A stretch of 64,000 bases of DNA from Chloroflexota bacterium (GCA_016875915.1 VGOM01000010.1:1-64000), one strand, 5' to 3'. Positions 11,320-19,924 are shown, counted from the first letter of the stretch. Notes: generated by a model not told the origin, from the sequence alone. A program made the numbers and translations.

Positions 11320-11646
11320 CTACCGCTCAGCCTGGTCTTCCTCTCCCCAGGTCTGCATCAGCTTCTTCAGTTGCTGCGCCAGCCTGGGGCTGGACTTCAG
11401 CCGGCGAACGAAGACCGGGCAGCCCTCCAGCAGGATGTTCTGCGCCATTGAGGCCAGATTGAGCAGCATGTTGCGGAACTCCTGCTCCCCGGATTGCCCC
11501 GGGGCAGCCCCGGGGGAGAGATGGCGCATCTCCCGGGCCAGGTCATCGACACCGACCCTCATGGGCATAACGCAGGCCTTGTACCAGGGGCATTCCTTGC
11601 ACTCGATCAGGGAGGATGCTTCCTCCAGGATATCACCCATGCCCAA
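11320..11646 (-). CDS. Small Cys-rich protein, unknown function
   Basis: A 108-residue protein with CKECPWYKAC near residues 17-26 and another Cys in EGCPVF. Four cysteines of this kind suggest a zinc or Fe-S site, but no family is recognised. The C-terminal half is helical and basic. The gene overlaps the end of mtaB by 14 nt: its start (TTG 11646 or ATG 11640) uses the GGAGG formed by the last mtaB codons. It is translationally coupled to mtaB. Confidence 0.6.
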   Translation of the reverse strand: MGMGDILEEASSLIECKECPWYKACVMPMRVGVDDLAREMRHLSPGAAPGQSGEQEFRNMLLNLASMAQNILLEGCPVFVRRLKSSPRLAQQLKKLMQTWGEEDQAER

Positions 11647-12916
11647 TGTAGCCTCCCTCGATGTTCTCGCCCAGAAGGACCTGGCCCTTCTCGGCCGTCA
11701 GCTTCACCGGCAGCAGTCGATTGCCCAGATCCTCGCTGCTCCGGGTGGACACCCGGATGTAGTTGGCGGTCAGGCCTTCCCAGGTGCCGCCGCCTGATTC
11801 GCCTTCCCAGAGCACATTCATGGTCTGACCCAGGAACTGAAGTCTGTAATGCCGGGCACTCTGCCGTGCCAGGGCCAGCATCCGCTGAAGGCGTCCTCTC
11901 TTCACATCGTCCGGTGTCCCGTCGGGCATCTCCGCCGCCGGGGTGCCGGGTCGCGCTGAATACGGGAAGACGTGCATGCCGGCGAAATCCATCCCGGCGC
12001 AGAACCGGTAGCTCTCCTCGAACTCCCCAGCGCTCTCTCCGGGGAAGCCCACCATGACGTCGGTGGTCACAGACAGGGCTGGAACGGCCTCACGAATGGA
12101 CTGCACGGCCCGGGCGTAGTCGGCCAGGGAGTAGGGCCGGTTCATCCGCCGCAGCGTGGACTCGCAGCCGCTCTGCAGAGGGATGTGCACGTGGGGGCAG
12201 AGACGCTCATCGGACCACAACCCCGCCAGCTCCGGGGTGAGATCGTGGGGTCGGAGAGAGGAGAGGCGCAGGCGGGTGATGTCTGTCCCGCTGAGGATGC
12301 GCTCCACCAGCCCGGCCAGTCCCTGCGGGCGCTGTCCATTCCAGGTGTATCGGCCGATGTTGGTCCCCGTGAGGACGATCTCTCTGTGCCCCGCCGCCAG
12401 CCTCTCCCTGACATCCTGAAGGACGTCTTCCGGGGGCAGGCTCCTCTCCGGGCCCCGGACGAGGGGGACCACGCAGAAGGAGCAGAACTGATTGCATCCA
12501 ACCTGGATCTTGACCATGGAACGGGTGCGGTGCCGCCGGCCGCTGGCCGGATCCCCGGCCTGTCCGCCCCGGGGGGGCCTGATGCTCTCGACTATCTCCG
12601 CCAAGGCTTCCTTCCGGTCATGGGACAGGGCCAGATCGGCGATGCCCGACCGCTCCAGCATCCCGGGGTCTCTTTGGGCGTAGCAGCCCAGGGCCACAAT
12701 CAACGCCTGGGGACTCCGCCGCCGTGCCGCTCTCAGCAGATGGCGCGACTTGCGGTCGGCGATGTGGGTCACCGTGCAGGTATTGAGGACGTACACGTCG
12801 GCTTCGTCCGTTGATTCCGTGAGCAGATACCCCCGGCTGGCCAGTTGCCGGGCCAGGGAATCGACCTCGGCCTGATTCAGTTTGCAGCCCAGGGACTCAA
12901 TGGCGATCCTGCTCAT
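11633..12916 (-). CDS. mtaB: tRNA t6A37 methylthiotransferase (MtaB-type)
   Basis: A 427-residue radical SAM methylthiotransferase with the usual order: N-terminal UPF0004 domain (ESLGCKLNQAE, LNTCTVT, LGCYAQ cysteines for the auxiliary cluster), radical SAM domain (GCNQFCSFCVVP, CxxxCxxC near 140-147) and C-terminal TRAM domain. CKLNQAE and VTHIADRKSR favour MtaB over MiaB or RimO. It methylthiolates t6A37 in ANN-reading tRNAs. ATG 12916 is only 11 nt after a good -10 box and has no ribosome-binding site, so a near-leaderless mRNA is expected. Confidence 0.9.
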   Translation of the reverse strand: MSRIAIESLGCKLNQAEVDSLARQLASRGYLLTESTDEADVYVLNTCTVTHIADRKSRHLLRAARRRSPQALIVALGCYAQRDPGMLERSGIADLALSHDRKEALAEIVESIRPPRGGQAGDPASGRRHRTRSMVKIQVGCNQFCSFCVVPLVRGPERSLPPEDVLQDVRERLAAGHREIVLTGTNIGRYTWNGQRPQGLAGLVERILSGTDITRLRLSSLRPHDLTPELAGLWSDERLCPHVHIPLQSGCESTLRRMNRPYSLADYARAVQSIREAVPALSVTTDVMVGFPGESAGEFEESYRFCAGMDFAGMHVFPYSARPGTPAAEMPDGTPDDVKRGRLQRMLALARQSARHYRLQFLGQTMNVLWEGESGGGTWEGLTANYIRVSTRSSEDLGNRLLPVKLTAEKGQVLLGENIEGGYIGHG

Positions 12917-12927
12917 GTCGTGATCCC

Positions 12928-12956
12928 ATTCTATTTCATAGTGGGACTCATGTCAC
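12928..12956 (-). promoter_or_regulatory. mtaB promoter
   Basis: GTGACA (12956-12951), 17-bp spacer, TAGAAT (12933-12928). The -10 box ends 11 nt before the mtaB ATG. Confidence 0.7.
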
Positions 12957-13053
12957 GCCGGGGGAGGTGGGTGGGGGGGCAGCCCGGGAAGCGCTGGGCG
13001 GCTTCGCGGTGACACTGCCTGGCGGATGGGGGCCGGGGGCTGTCCGGTGGGGT

Positions 13054-14472
13054 CTACGTTCTCCTGTTGGGGCGGGAATCGCCGCTGGGCTTCCGGCTCT
13101 GCGCATGGTCTGCCCGGTAGTCTGGGGCGCTGATGTAGTACACCGTGCTGAGACGGACATCCGACAGGCGGGAACTGACCCTTCTCTCGCTTTCGTCTAG
13201 TTCGTCCAGCGAGCAGCACATGGTGACTACCATGGGCAGGCGGGCATTGTAGCGGTAGTTGATCAGTTGATACAGCTTCTCTTGTGCCCATGGTGTGCTG
13301 CTGTGCTCTCCGTAGTCATCCAGAATGAGGAGGGGGGCGCTCTTCACCCTCTCGAAGAGATCGTCATAGGTCACCTTGCTCTCCGGCCCGAAGGTTGATC
13401 TGAGGTGATCCAGGAACTCGGATACCACCACGAAGGATACCGGATGGCCCTTCTTCAGGCGGTGGTTGGCGATGGAGGCCGCTAGGTGGGTCTTGCCGCA
13501 GCCATTTTCGCCCTGGAGTATCAGCCAGCCTTCGGGCGATTCACTGAACCTGCGGGCCAGTTCGCAGGCGTGCTCCAGGTTCCTCCGCTGCTCAAGAGGC
13601 AGGTTCACCCTCTTGCAGTCGAAGTTGTCGAAGGTCATGCTCTTCAGCAGCTCCAGCCCCATGCTCCCCGAGCAGTCGAGCAGAGAAGGTTTCCTGACCT
13701 CGAGGAGGTGGATCTGGGAGAGGCCGGGGTCGGCCAGCCGGGTCCGCCACCGCTCCTCCAGCTCATCAAGAGTGGCCCCTGCGGCCACGTTAATCACCGT
13801 GGGCAGTCTGGCCTGGAAGCGGTGGTTCACGATCTGGAACAGCTTCTCCTCCGCCCAGGGCGTGCTGCTCTGGGTGCCCAGGTCGTCCAGTACCAGCAGA
13901 GGAGTGCTCTCCACTTCCGCGAAGAGCTCCTGATAGGAGGTGTCGTTGTTGCCATCGAGGGTGGACCGCAGGCGGTCGAGGAGATCAGGCGCGGCGAAGA
14001 ACAGGGCCTGGTGGCCTTCTTGAAGGCGCTGATTGGCGATGGCCGCAGCCAGGTGGGTCTTGCCGCTGCCGCTCGGCCCCAGGAAGATCAACCAGCCCTG
14101 GGGATTGGCGGCGAAGGCCACGGCCGCCCGGTAGGCCCGGATGAATCTCTCCTGGTTGGCGGGGTCGTCGGTCTTGCCCTCCAGCACCAGGTTGTGGAAG
14201 GAGAGGTGTGTCAGGGCCCCCAGATTGCTGTAGGACTGAAGCCTCTCCAGACGGCTGTCGTCCAGCTTCTTCTGTGTGCACTGGCAAGGTATCAGCCGGG
14301 CGTAGTCGGGCTGGCCTGAGGGCTGCCGCGGATGAACGAATCCCGCCCCTTTGCATTGGGGACAGGGCGGCCTCTCATCCTCCGGCTCAGTGTCTGACCA
14401 GGTGGCCGTACCGCCCGCCGAGGTAGCGCTCGGGGCCCCTCTTCTTCTTAGAATCTCTCCCAGGCTCTCCAC
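13054..14472 (-). CDS. Tandem DnaC-like AAA+ helicase loader (two ATPase modules)
   Basis: A 472-residue protein containing two consecutive DnaC/DnaI-type ATPase modules; the family normally has one. An N-terminal zinc-binding region (C37, C40, C63, C65) is followed by module 1, with Walker A GPSGSGKT (132-139), Walker B LLVLDDLG (192-199) and arginine-finger-like RTRLAD near 243. Module 2 has Walker A GENGCGKT (321-328), Walker B LLILDDYG (381-388) and RVSSRLSD (431-438). Both look active. The start is GTG 14472 with GGAAGG 8 nt upstream, giving an 86-nt overlap with dnaD. It probably loads DnaB, the gene two upstream. Confidence 0.88.
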   Translation of the reverse strand: MESLGEILRRRGAPSATSAGGTATWSDTEPEDERPPCPQCKGAGFVHPRQPSGQPDYARLIPCQCTQKKLDDSRLERLQSYSNLGALTHLSFHNLVLEGKTDDPANQERFIRAYRAAVAFAANPQGWLIFLGPSGSGKTHLAAAIANQRLQEGHQALFFAAPDLLDRLRSTLDGNNDTSYQELFAEVESTPLLVLDDLGTQSSTPWAEEKLFQIVNHRFQARLPTVINVAAGATLDELEERWRTRLADPGLSQIHLLEVRKPSLLDCSGSMGLELLKSMTFDNFDCKRVNLPLEQRRNLEHACELARRFSESPEGWLILQGENGCGKTHLAASIANHRLKKGHPVSFVVVSEFLDHLRSTFGPESKVTYDDLFERVKSAPLLILDDYGEHSSTPWAQEKLYQLINYRYNARLPMVVTMCCSLDELDESERRVSSRLSDVRLSTVYYISAPDYRADHAQSRKPSGDSRPNRRT

Positions 14473-15097
14473 TTCCCTTGCCTTCCGCCGACCAGCGCTC
14501 CAGAATACGGGCGATGTAGCGCCAACTGCGCTTGTTCAGGGCAGCAGCCTCCCTGAAGGCGTCCTCGATCCAGGACGCCGGATAGAGGCTCTCGGCCTCC
14601 TTCAATTCATCGACAATCATGGGAGTGAGCAGTCCGATGTTCTGCTCGTACAGGGTGAAGATGTTGGCTGCCCCCGGCCTTGCGGGCGTCTGCCCGCGGG
14701 CCTGTACCGACGCCGGAGGGCCGCACTGCAGCGCGGACACGGCGCTCCTGCCGGCTTCGGTATTGACGAAGTAGGCCTCCCGGGGTTGCCCGCTGTCGTT
14801 GAGCACTGTGTGCAGGAGTGCCCCCCGGCTCACGGCCGAATCCAGAGCCTCGCGCAGGACTGAGGCCGAAGTGGTGCTTCCGGCCAGTCCGGCGGTGAGT
14901 GTCTCATCGCTGAGAAGCTCGTCATAGGTGATGAACTTGGGGCTATCCTTCTTCTGGTACAGCCGCCAGAAGATGTGGAGGACGACCTTCAGCTCAGTCA
15001 GGCTCTCTGTCTCCGGGAGCAGCCTGCTGAAGAAGACGTCTGGGAGCGGGGTGAGCCTGGACCTAGCCGGAAAACCTGGGAAGGGCTGGCTGGGCAA
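14387..15097 (-). CDS. DnaD-domain primosomal protein
   Basis: A 236-residue protein with an N-terminal winged-helix region (GFPARSRLTPLPDVFF, TELKVVLHIFW) and a C-terminal DnaD domain (NIFTLYEQNIGLLTPMI, then SWIEDAFREAAALNKRSWRYIARILERW). DnaD-type proteins act in primosome assembly with DnaB and DnaI. The start is TTG 15097 with GGAGG 8 nt upstream, giving a 35-nt overlap with dnaB. Cotranscribed with rplI, dnaB and the tandem DnaC. Confidence 0.85.
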   Translation of the reverse strand: MPSQPFPGFPARSRLTPLPDVFFSRLLPETESLTELKVVLHIFWRLYQKKDSPKFITYDELLSDETLTAGLAGSTTSASVLREALDSAVSRGALLHTVLNDSGQPREAYFVNTEAGRSAVSALQCGPPASVQARGQTPARPGAANIFTLYEQNIGLLTPMIVDELKEAESLYPASWIEDAFREAAALNKRSWRYIARILERWSAEGKGSGEPGRDSKKKRGPERYLGGRYGHLVRH

Positions 15098-16463
15098 TCT
15101 TGCTGTCCTCCACCTGGCAACTCTCGAACTTGGTGATGTGTTTCCGGAACCTCAGATTCCTGTCTTCGCAGGGGCCGTTGCGGTGCTTGGCCACCTTGAT
15201 GGTGGCTATTCCTTCGGGGTAGGGTTTGTCGGGATTGTGCCTCTCCCACTCGTCGCGCTTGGCATACATGTCCTCGCGGTAGATGAACATGACCACATCA
15301 GCGTCCTGCTCAATGCTGCCGCTGTCTCTGAGATCGGAGAGCTGGGGGATGTGGGGGGTGCGCATCTCGACCGCCCGGCTCAACTGCGACACTGCGATCA
15401 GGGGAGCGTTCATCTCGCGGGCCAGTGCCTTGAGCGCCCGTGAGATGTCGCTGATCTCCTGGACCTTGTTCTCGGCCCTGGTGTCTCCCCTTATGAGCTG
15501 GAGGTAGTCTACGATGATCAGATCGATCCCCTGGTCACGGTGCAGACGGCGGGCTTTGCTCCGCATCTCCATCACCCGCGTGGTCGGCGAGTCATCGATG
15601 TAGATGGGGGCCCCGGACAGCCGGCCGGTGGCATCCATGACCCTTCTCTCCTGGGCCGGGGTGTATTGCCTTGACTTGACGTTTGATGAGTCCACCGCGG
15701 CCTCGGCGGACAGGAGACGCTGCACCAGTTGCTCCTTGGCCATCTCCAGACTGAAGAAAGCCACCTGGGCTCCCTGTTCCACCGCGGCATTCCTGGCGAT
15801 GTTCAGGGCCAGACTGGACTTCCCCAGGCTGGGCCTGGCAGCCAGGACGATCATGTCGGAGCGCTGCAGTCCGCCCAGGAGCTGGTCCAGGGCGGGGAAC
15901 CCGGTATTGACGTGGGGCAACTGCCCGGTTCTCTCCGACGGCTCGGCTTCGGACCCCTCCCAGTATTGCTCCAGAACGCGGCGGATGTGGACGAAGTCCC
16001 GGGGGCTCTCGCCGCGGCGCACCTTGAACAGGACGTCCTCGGCGCGGTTCAGCGCCGCATCCAGGTCGGGCTCGGCATCGTAGCCGATGACGGCGATCTG
16101 TCCGGCGGCCGCGATGAGCCTTCGCATCACCGACAGGCGGTGGACGATCTGGGCGTAGTACTCCACATGGAGGGATGTGGGCAGCACTGAGACCAGATGG
16201 CTCAGAAAGGCCACGCCGCCGGTCTCCTCGAGCTTGCCTTGTCGGGCCAACTCCTGGGCCACCGTTATCTGGTTGATGGCCTCGCTGCGCTCGTAGAGCG
16301 ACACACAGGCTTCATAGAGCCAGCGGTTCTTCTCCCTGTAGAAAGCCTCGGGTTTGAGGAAGATGGCCGTCTTGACCACGGCATCGGGATCGACCAGCAG
16401 GGAGCCAACAACCGCCTCTTCGGCTTCAATATTGTGGGGTGGCAGCTTCTCGCTATCTGCCAC
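15063..16463 (-). CDS. dnaB: Replicative DNA helicase DnaB
   Basis: A 466-residue hexameric fork helicase. The N-terminal DnaB domain begins PPHNIEAEEAVVGSLL, and the RecA-like domain has Walker A ARPSLGKSS near 220, FFSLEM, the Walker B IIVDYLQL and SQLSR motifs, and the conserved LSDLRDSGSIEQDAD segment. No intein is present. The start is GTG 16463, which shares one base with the rplI stop codon (TAGTG), so translation is coupled. Length is normal. Confidence 0.96.
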   Translation of the reverse strand: MADSEKLPPHNIEAEEAVVGSLLVDPDAVVKTAIFLKPEAFYREKNRWLYEACVSLYERSEAINQITVAQELARQGKLEETGGVAFLSHLVSVLPTSLHVEYYAQIVHRLSVMRRLIAAAGQIAVIGYDAEPDLDAALNRAEDVLFKVRRGESPRDFVHIRRVLEQYWEGSEAEPSERTGQLPHVNTGFPALDQLLGGLQRSDMIVLAARPSLGKSSLALNIARNAAVEQGAQVAFFSLEMAKEQLVQRLLSAEAAVDSSNVKSRQYTPAQERRVMDATGRLSGAPIYIDDSPTTRVMEMRSKARRLHRDQGIDLIIVDYLQLIRGDTRAENKVQEISDISRALKALAREMNAPLIAVSQLSRAVEMRTPHIPQLSDLRDSGSIEQDADVVMFIYREDMYAKRDEWERHNPDKPYPEGIATIKVAKHRNGPCEDRNLRFRKHITKFESCQVEDSKIAQPALPRFSG

Positions 16464-16912
16464 TAGTCCTCCCTGGCGACTGTTACCTTTATCTTCGGTG
16501 CCAGGTCTCTGGTCAGCCTGACCGTCAGTTCGTAGCTCCCCAGCTGGCGGATGGGTTGCTCCATCTCGATGCTGGTCCGCTCGATGTCGATCCCGGTCGT
16601 TCGCTTCAGTTCGTCGGCGATGTGGTGATCGCGAATGGACCCGTAGAGGCGGTCCTCTTCCATCACCTTGGCCTTCAGCTCGATGGAGAGCCCTTCTATG
16701 CTCTGGGCCAGCCTGGCCAGCTCATCGGCGTGTTGCTGCTGCTTCTTGACCTCTCTCCGGAGTTGGGTCTCGATGCTGTTCATCGACGACCGGACGGCTG
16801 GCAGGGCCAGATTCCTGCGGAGAAGGAAGTTCCTGGCATACCCGTCAGCCACCTCCTTCACATCTCCGGTCTTGCCCAGGCCCGCCACGTCTTTGATGAG
16901 GACGACTTTCAT
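16463..16912 (-). CDS. rplI: 50S ribosomal protein L9
   Basis: A 149-residue protein with the L9 N-terminal signature MKVVLIKDVAGLGKTGDVKEV and GYARNFLLRRNLA, a long central helix and the C-terminal domain binding 23S rRNA. ATG 16912 is the start; upstream in-frame sequence is not L9. TATAAT ends 7 nt before the ATG, predicting a leaderless transcript. It heads the operon rplI-dnaB-dnaD-dnaC, and the rplI-dnaB link is common in bacteria. Confidence 0.95.
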   Translation of the reverse strand: MKVVLIKDVAGLGKTGDVKEVADGYARNFLLRRNLALPAVRSSMNSIETQLRREVKKQQQHADELARLAQSIEGLSIELKAKVMEEDRLYGSIRDHHIADELKRTTGIDIERTSIEMEQPIRQLGSYELTVRLTRDLAPKIKVTVARED

Positions 16913-16919
16913 GGGCAGT

Positions 16920-16925
16920 ATTATA
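16920..16925 (-). promoter_or_regulatory. rplI operon -10 box
   Basis: A perfect TATAAT on the minus strand lies 7 nt before the rplI start codon; the -35 (TTCCAG, 17 bp upstream) is weak. The predicted start of transcription coincides with the ATG. Confidence 0.6.
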
Positions 16926-17042
16926 CCCTGCGACCTGGAAAACTGGAAGGCTGAAAACAGGAGCATCACTGGGACGCTCCGGAGCCGGAGGCCATGGCAA
17001 CAGGCTGGGGGCGGAGCCCTTCCTGATTGTGCGGGATGGGGC

Positions 17043-17071
17043 TTGTCAGGGCGTGTATGTGGCCTTATCAT
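17043..17071 (+). promoter_or_regulatory. Promoter of the zinc-ribbon gene
   Basis: TTGTCA (17043-17048), 17-bp spacer, TATCAT (17066-17071), about 47 nt before the ATG at 17119. Confidence 0.55.
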
Positions 17072-17118
17072 AATGCTCAGAAGAAGAGGGAACGGATCAG
17101 ACGGGAAGGAGGCACTGA

Positions 17119-17355
17119 ATGATTATGCGCTGGCTTTCATGTGGAACCGGGAATATTCACATCGTTGGCACCTGCCCCGACTGCTACGCTACGCAGGGAG
17201 GCCTGATGCTGGGCACTGCGGTATCGGGCTATGCCGGCAGGGTGACGGCCAAGTGTGTGGACTGCGGGAAGAATATCGACTACTACGTTGATGCCAGCCA
17301 GGAGAGGATCTGGAAGCTGGACCCTGTCGAATCCAAGGGGGTGCAGCTGGGCTGA
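17119..17355 (+). CDS. Small zinc-ribbon-like protein
   Basis: A 78-residue protein with CPDC near residue 19 and CVDCG near residue 46, the spacing of a zinc ribbon or rubredoxin-like knuckle. It has no membrane segment. ATG 17119 follows GGAGG at a good distance. Function unknown. It is followed by about 230 nt with a GC-rich imperfect hairpin (about 17374-17397) before the activase gene, so it may be monocistronic. Confidence 0.65.
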   Translation: MIMRWLSCGTGNIHIVGTCPDCYATQGGLMLGTAVSGYAGRVTAKCVDCGKNIDYYVDASQERIWKLDPVESKGVQLG

Positions 17356-17584
17356 GGGCGTGACGTGCGGAGCGGGGACCGGGGCCCGTCCCGCTGATTG
17401 ACGCTGGGCAAGGTGGGCCCCGAGCGTCCATCCGTGCTGCGGCTCCTCCTGTCTGTCCTACCGTTCCCCGAGAGTGAAGAGATCACCCCGGTCCCGGCCG
17501 CAGATGGCGTCTGCCGCCTGCCCTGGGGAGGGACTGAGACAACTGTTCACCCCTCACCCGTCAGAGCGACCCCGGCGAGGCCAG

Positions 17585-18553
17585 ATGGACCTCTATCTTG
17601 GTATTGACGTCGGCTCTGTCACCGCCAAGCTGGCCCTGATCCATGTGACCGGCGACGTGGCCGGCTCGGTGTATCTGCGCACCTGCGGCAATCCTATCGC
17701 TGCCGTACAGCAGGGGCTGCGGAGCGTGAAGGATATGCTCCCTGGGGGTGGCATCATCCGCGGCGTGGGCACGACCGGGAGCGCCCGGTACCTGGCAGCG
17801 GCCATAGTCGGCGCCGACGCGGTCAAGAACGAGATCTCCAGCCAGGCGGTGGCCACTGTGCGGTATGTGCCCCAGGCCCGGACCATTGTTGAGATCGGCG
17901 GCCAGGACAGCAAGATCATCATTCTGAGACAGGGGGCCGTGGCCGACTTCGCCATGAACACGGTCTGTGCCGCCGGGACAGGCAGCTTCCTGGACCATCA
18001 GGCCTCCCGCCTCGGCCTGGACATAGGCGATTTCGGGGATCGCGCCGCCGGGAGCCAGGGGAGTGTTCGGATCTCCGGGCAGTGCACCGTCTTCGCCGAG
18101 TCCGACATGATTCAGAAGCAGCAAATGGGATATGCTGTGGACGATATCCTCTACGGACTGTGTCAGGCTCTGGTGCGGAACTACCTCCACAACGTGGGTG
18201 CGGGCAAGGACGTGGCTTCCCCCATCGTCTTTCTGGGTGGCGTGGCTTTCAACCGGGGGATGGTCAGAGCCTTCAGGCAGATGCTGGGAACGGAGGACCT
18301 GACCGTGCCTCCCCATCATGAGGTCATGGGGGCTGTCGGGGCCGCTCTACTGGCCATGGAGGACAGCGGGCGTCGGGACGCCGGGACCAGGTTCCGCGGG
18401 TTCGGAGCGTGTGAAGCCACCTACGCCGTCTCGTCCTTTGAATGCAGCGTTTGTTCCAGTCTCTGCGAGATCGCCCAGGCCGCCGTCGACGGAGATGTCC
18501 TGGGACGCTGGGGCGGGCGCTGCGACCTGTGGAGCAGGGTGTTGACCGGCTAG
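17585..18553 (+). CDS. BcrA/BadF/HgdC-type CoA-enzyme activase (orphan)
   Basis: A 322-residue ASKHA ATPase of the 2-hydroxyacyl-CoA dehydratase/benzoyl-CoA reductase activator family, which pumps low-potential electrons using ATP. GIDVGSVTAK starts at residue 6, GTTGSAR, EIGGQDSK, MNTVCAAGTG, CTVFAESDMI and FLGGVAFNRGM follow; the cysteines in CAAGTG and CTVFAES ligate the dimer-bridging [4Fe-4S] cluster in relatives. The C terminus continues into FECSVCSSLCEI...GGRCDLW, which resembles the beginning of the DUF2229 domain found after the ATPase in larger relatives, then stops. No dehydratase or reductase subunit is nearby. The start is ATG 17585. Confidence 0.88.
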   Translation: MDLYLGIDVGSVTAKLALIHVTGDVAGSVYLRTCGNPIAAVQQGLRSVKDMLPGGGIIRGVGTTGSARYLAAAIVGADAVKNEISSQAVATVRYVPQARTIVEIGGQDSKIIILRQGAVADFAMNTVCAAGTGSFLDHQASRLGLDIGDFGDRAAGSQGSVRISGQCTVFAESDMIQKQQMGYAVDDILYGLCQALVRNYLHNVGAGKDVASPIVFLGGVAFNRGMVRAFRQMLGTEDLTVPPHHEVMGAVGAALLAMEDSGRRDAGTRFRGFGACEATYAVSSFECSVCSSLCEIAQAAVDGDVLGRWGGRCDLWSRVLTG

Positions 18554-18571
18554 AGACATCGGGAGGGCGCC

Positions 18572-18916
18572 TTGGCGGATCAGCAGCCGATACGGATCAC
18601 CATTGTTGACGACAGCCGTGGCGAGACGTGCGAGGCGCGCTGCGGCCTGAACCTGTCATCCCCGGAGGAGAGGCGTACCATGGCGGAGCAGCTGCGGAAG
18701 CTCTATGGAGACCGGGTGCAGCTCGACTACCATGATCTGGGAGACCCGTCGGCGTGGGATGCCCCGGGCCTCCATCTGCCGCCGCCCGGGCAGGAAGGCT
18801 CTGACGTCTGGCGGTTCCCCTTGCTGCTGGTCAACGGCAGGCCGCGGATATCGGGCTACTTAGATCTTCGCCTGATGCAGAACGTCATACAGGCGGAGAT
18901 GGAGATGGCCGAGTGA
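18572..18916 (+). CDS. Thioredoxin-fold-like protein
   Basis: A 114-residue protein. The N terminus ITIVDDSRGETCEARCG has a CxxxC pair, the middle contains YGDRVQLDYHDLGDP, and the segment FPLLLVNGRPRISGYLDL resembles the cis-Pro strand and end of thioredoxin-like proteins. The redox motif is not the classical CxxC. The start is TTG 18572 with GGGAGGG 5 nt upstream, 18 nt after the activase, so it is probably in the same operon and may serve it. Confidence 0.6.
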   Translation: MADQQPIRITIVDDSRGETCEARCGLNLSSPEERRTMAEQLRKLYGDRVQLDYHDLGDPSAWDAPGLHLPPPGQEGSDVWRFPLLLVNGRPRISGYLDLRLMQNVIQAEMEMAE

Positions 18917-18971
18917 TGCCGGTCACCAGCCGGCGCGGCGCAGGCGACTGACCTTGACCCTGGCGCATCCG

Positions 18972-18990
18972 TGTCGGGCTCACCCCGACA
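18972..18990. terminator. Hairpin between convergent genes
   Basis: Perfect 7-bp stem TGTCGGG/CCCGACA with a 5-nt loop, between the thioredoxin-like gene and the convergent enoyl-CoA hydratase. There is no T-run. Confidence 0.4.
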
Positions 18991-18996
18991 GTGGGC

Positions 18997-19779
18997 CTAC
19001 TTGCCGCTCCAGACCGGCTTGCGCTTCTCCGTGAAGGCCCTAGGGCCCTCCTTGGCATCCTCACTGAGGGCCAGACGCTGGCCCACCTCAACCTCCAGCC
19101 GCAGGCCCTCGGCCAGGCTCATCTCGACGCCTCTGCAGGCCAGCTCTTTGACCGCCCTGACGGCCAGAGGCCCGTTCTCGCAGATCTGCTGGGCCAGTTT
19201 CTCCGCTTCAGCCATGAGCTGGTCATAGGGGACCACCTTGTTGACCAGGCCGATGCGGTGGGCTTCCTGGGCATCGATGAAGTCGCCGGTCATGAGCATC
19301 TCCAGGGCCTTGGCGAAGGGCACCAGCCGGATCAGCTTCTGGGTGCCGCTGTTTCCCGGGATGACGCTCTGCTTCACCTCGGCCAGCCCCAGCCGGGCGC
19401 TGTCGGCGGCGATCCTGATGTCGCAGGCCATGGCCAGCTCCAGGCCGCCGCCGGTGCAGATGCCGTTGATGGCGGCTATGATCGGCTTCCAGGTCTGCAG
19501 GCCGCGCATGGGGTTGATCTCGGGCACCGGCTGGGCCGGGCGCTGGTCAACCGGCTTCTTCATCCATTCGGCGACCTCTTTCAGGTCCTGCCCGGCCGAG
19601 AAGGCCTTGTCCCCGGCCCCGGTGACGATGGCGGCCCAGACGTCAGGGTTGTCTCTGATGTCGATCCAGGCCTTCACCAGGCCGTCCCAGACCTCGAAGT
19701 TCATGGCGTTGCGGGCCTCGGGGCGATTCAGGGTGATGTAGGCGATCCGCCCCTTCTTCTCATAGATAAGAGATGGCAT
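18997..19779 (-). CDS. Enoyl-CoA hydratase/isomerase family protein
   Basis: A 260-residue crotonase-fold protein. The oxyanion-hole segments AGQDLKE (near 63) and NGICTGGGLELAMACD are present, as are glutamates at both crotonase catalytic positions (LAEVKQ and ALEMLMTGD). It probably hydrates a 2-enoyl-CoA. AAAGGAGG precedes ATG 19779. It is transcribed away from the HMGCS-like operon at 20023; the shared region probably holds both promoters. Confidence 0.88.
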   Translation of the reverse strand: MPSLIYEKKGRIAYITLNRPEARNAMNFEVWDGLVKAWIDIRDNPDVWAAIVTGAGDKAFSAGQDLKEVAEWMKKPVDQRPAQPVPEINPMRGLQTWKPIIAAINGICTGGGLELAMACDIRIAADSARLGLAEVKQSVIPGNSGTQKLIRLVPFAKALEMLMTGDFIDAQEAHRIGLVNKVVPYDQLMAEAEKLAQQICENGPLAVRAVKELACRGVEMSLAEGLRLEVEVGQRLALSEDAKEGPRAFTEKRKPVWSGK

Positions 19780-19818
19780 CGAGTGGCCTCCTTTCGAAGT
19801 GTCTTTGGCGTTACCTAG

Positions 19819-19848
19819 ATTCTACGACAACCCCCCTCTGGTGACCAA
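19819..19848 (-). promoter_or_regulatory. Promoter of enoyl-CoA hydratase gene
   Basis: TTGGTC (19848-19843), 18-bp spacer, TAGAAT (19824-19819), about 40 nt before the ATG. Confidence 0.55.
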
Positions 19849-19924
19849 GAATGGCCCCGCTTTCCTTGTATTTGACTTGGCTCGGCGCAAAATATTACCC
19901 TTATGAGTGGTGTGCGTCACCGCA

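Noticed and set aside
17398-17584. Frame extension upstream of the activase
   Set aside because: The conserved GIDVGS block begins 5 residues after ATG 17585; the upstream sequence is not protein-like.
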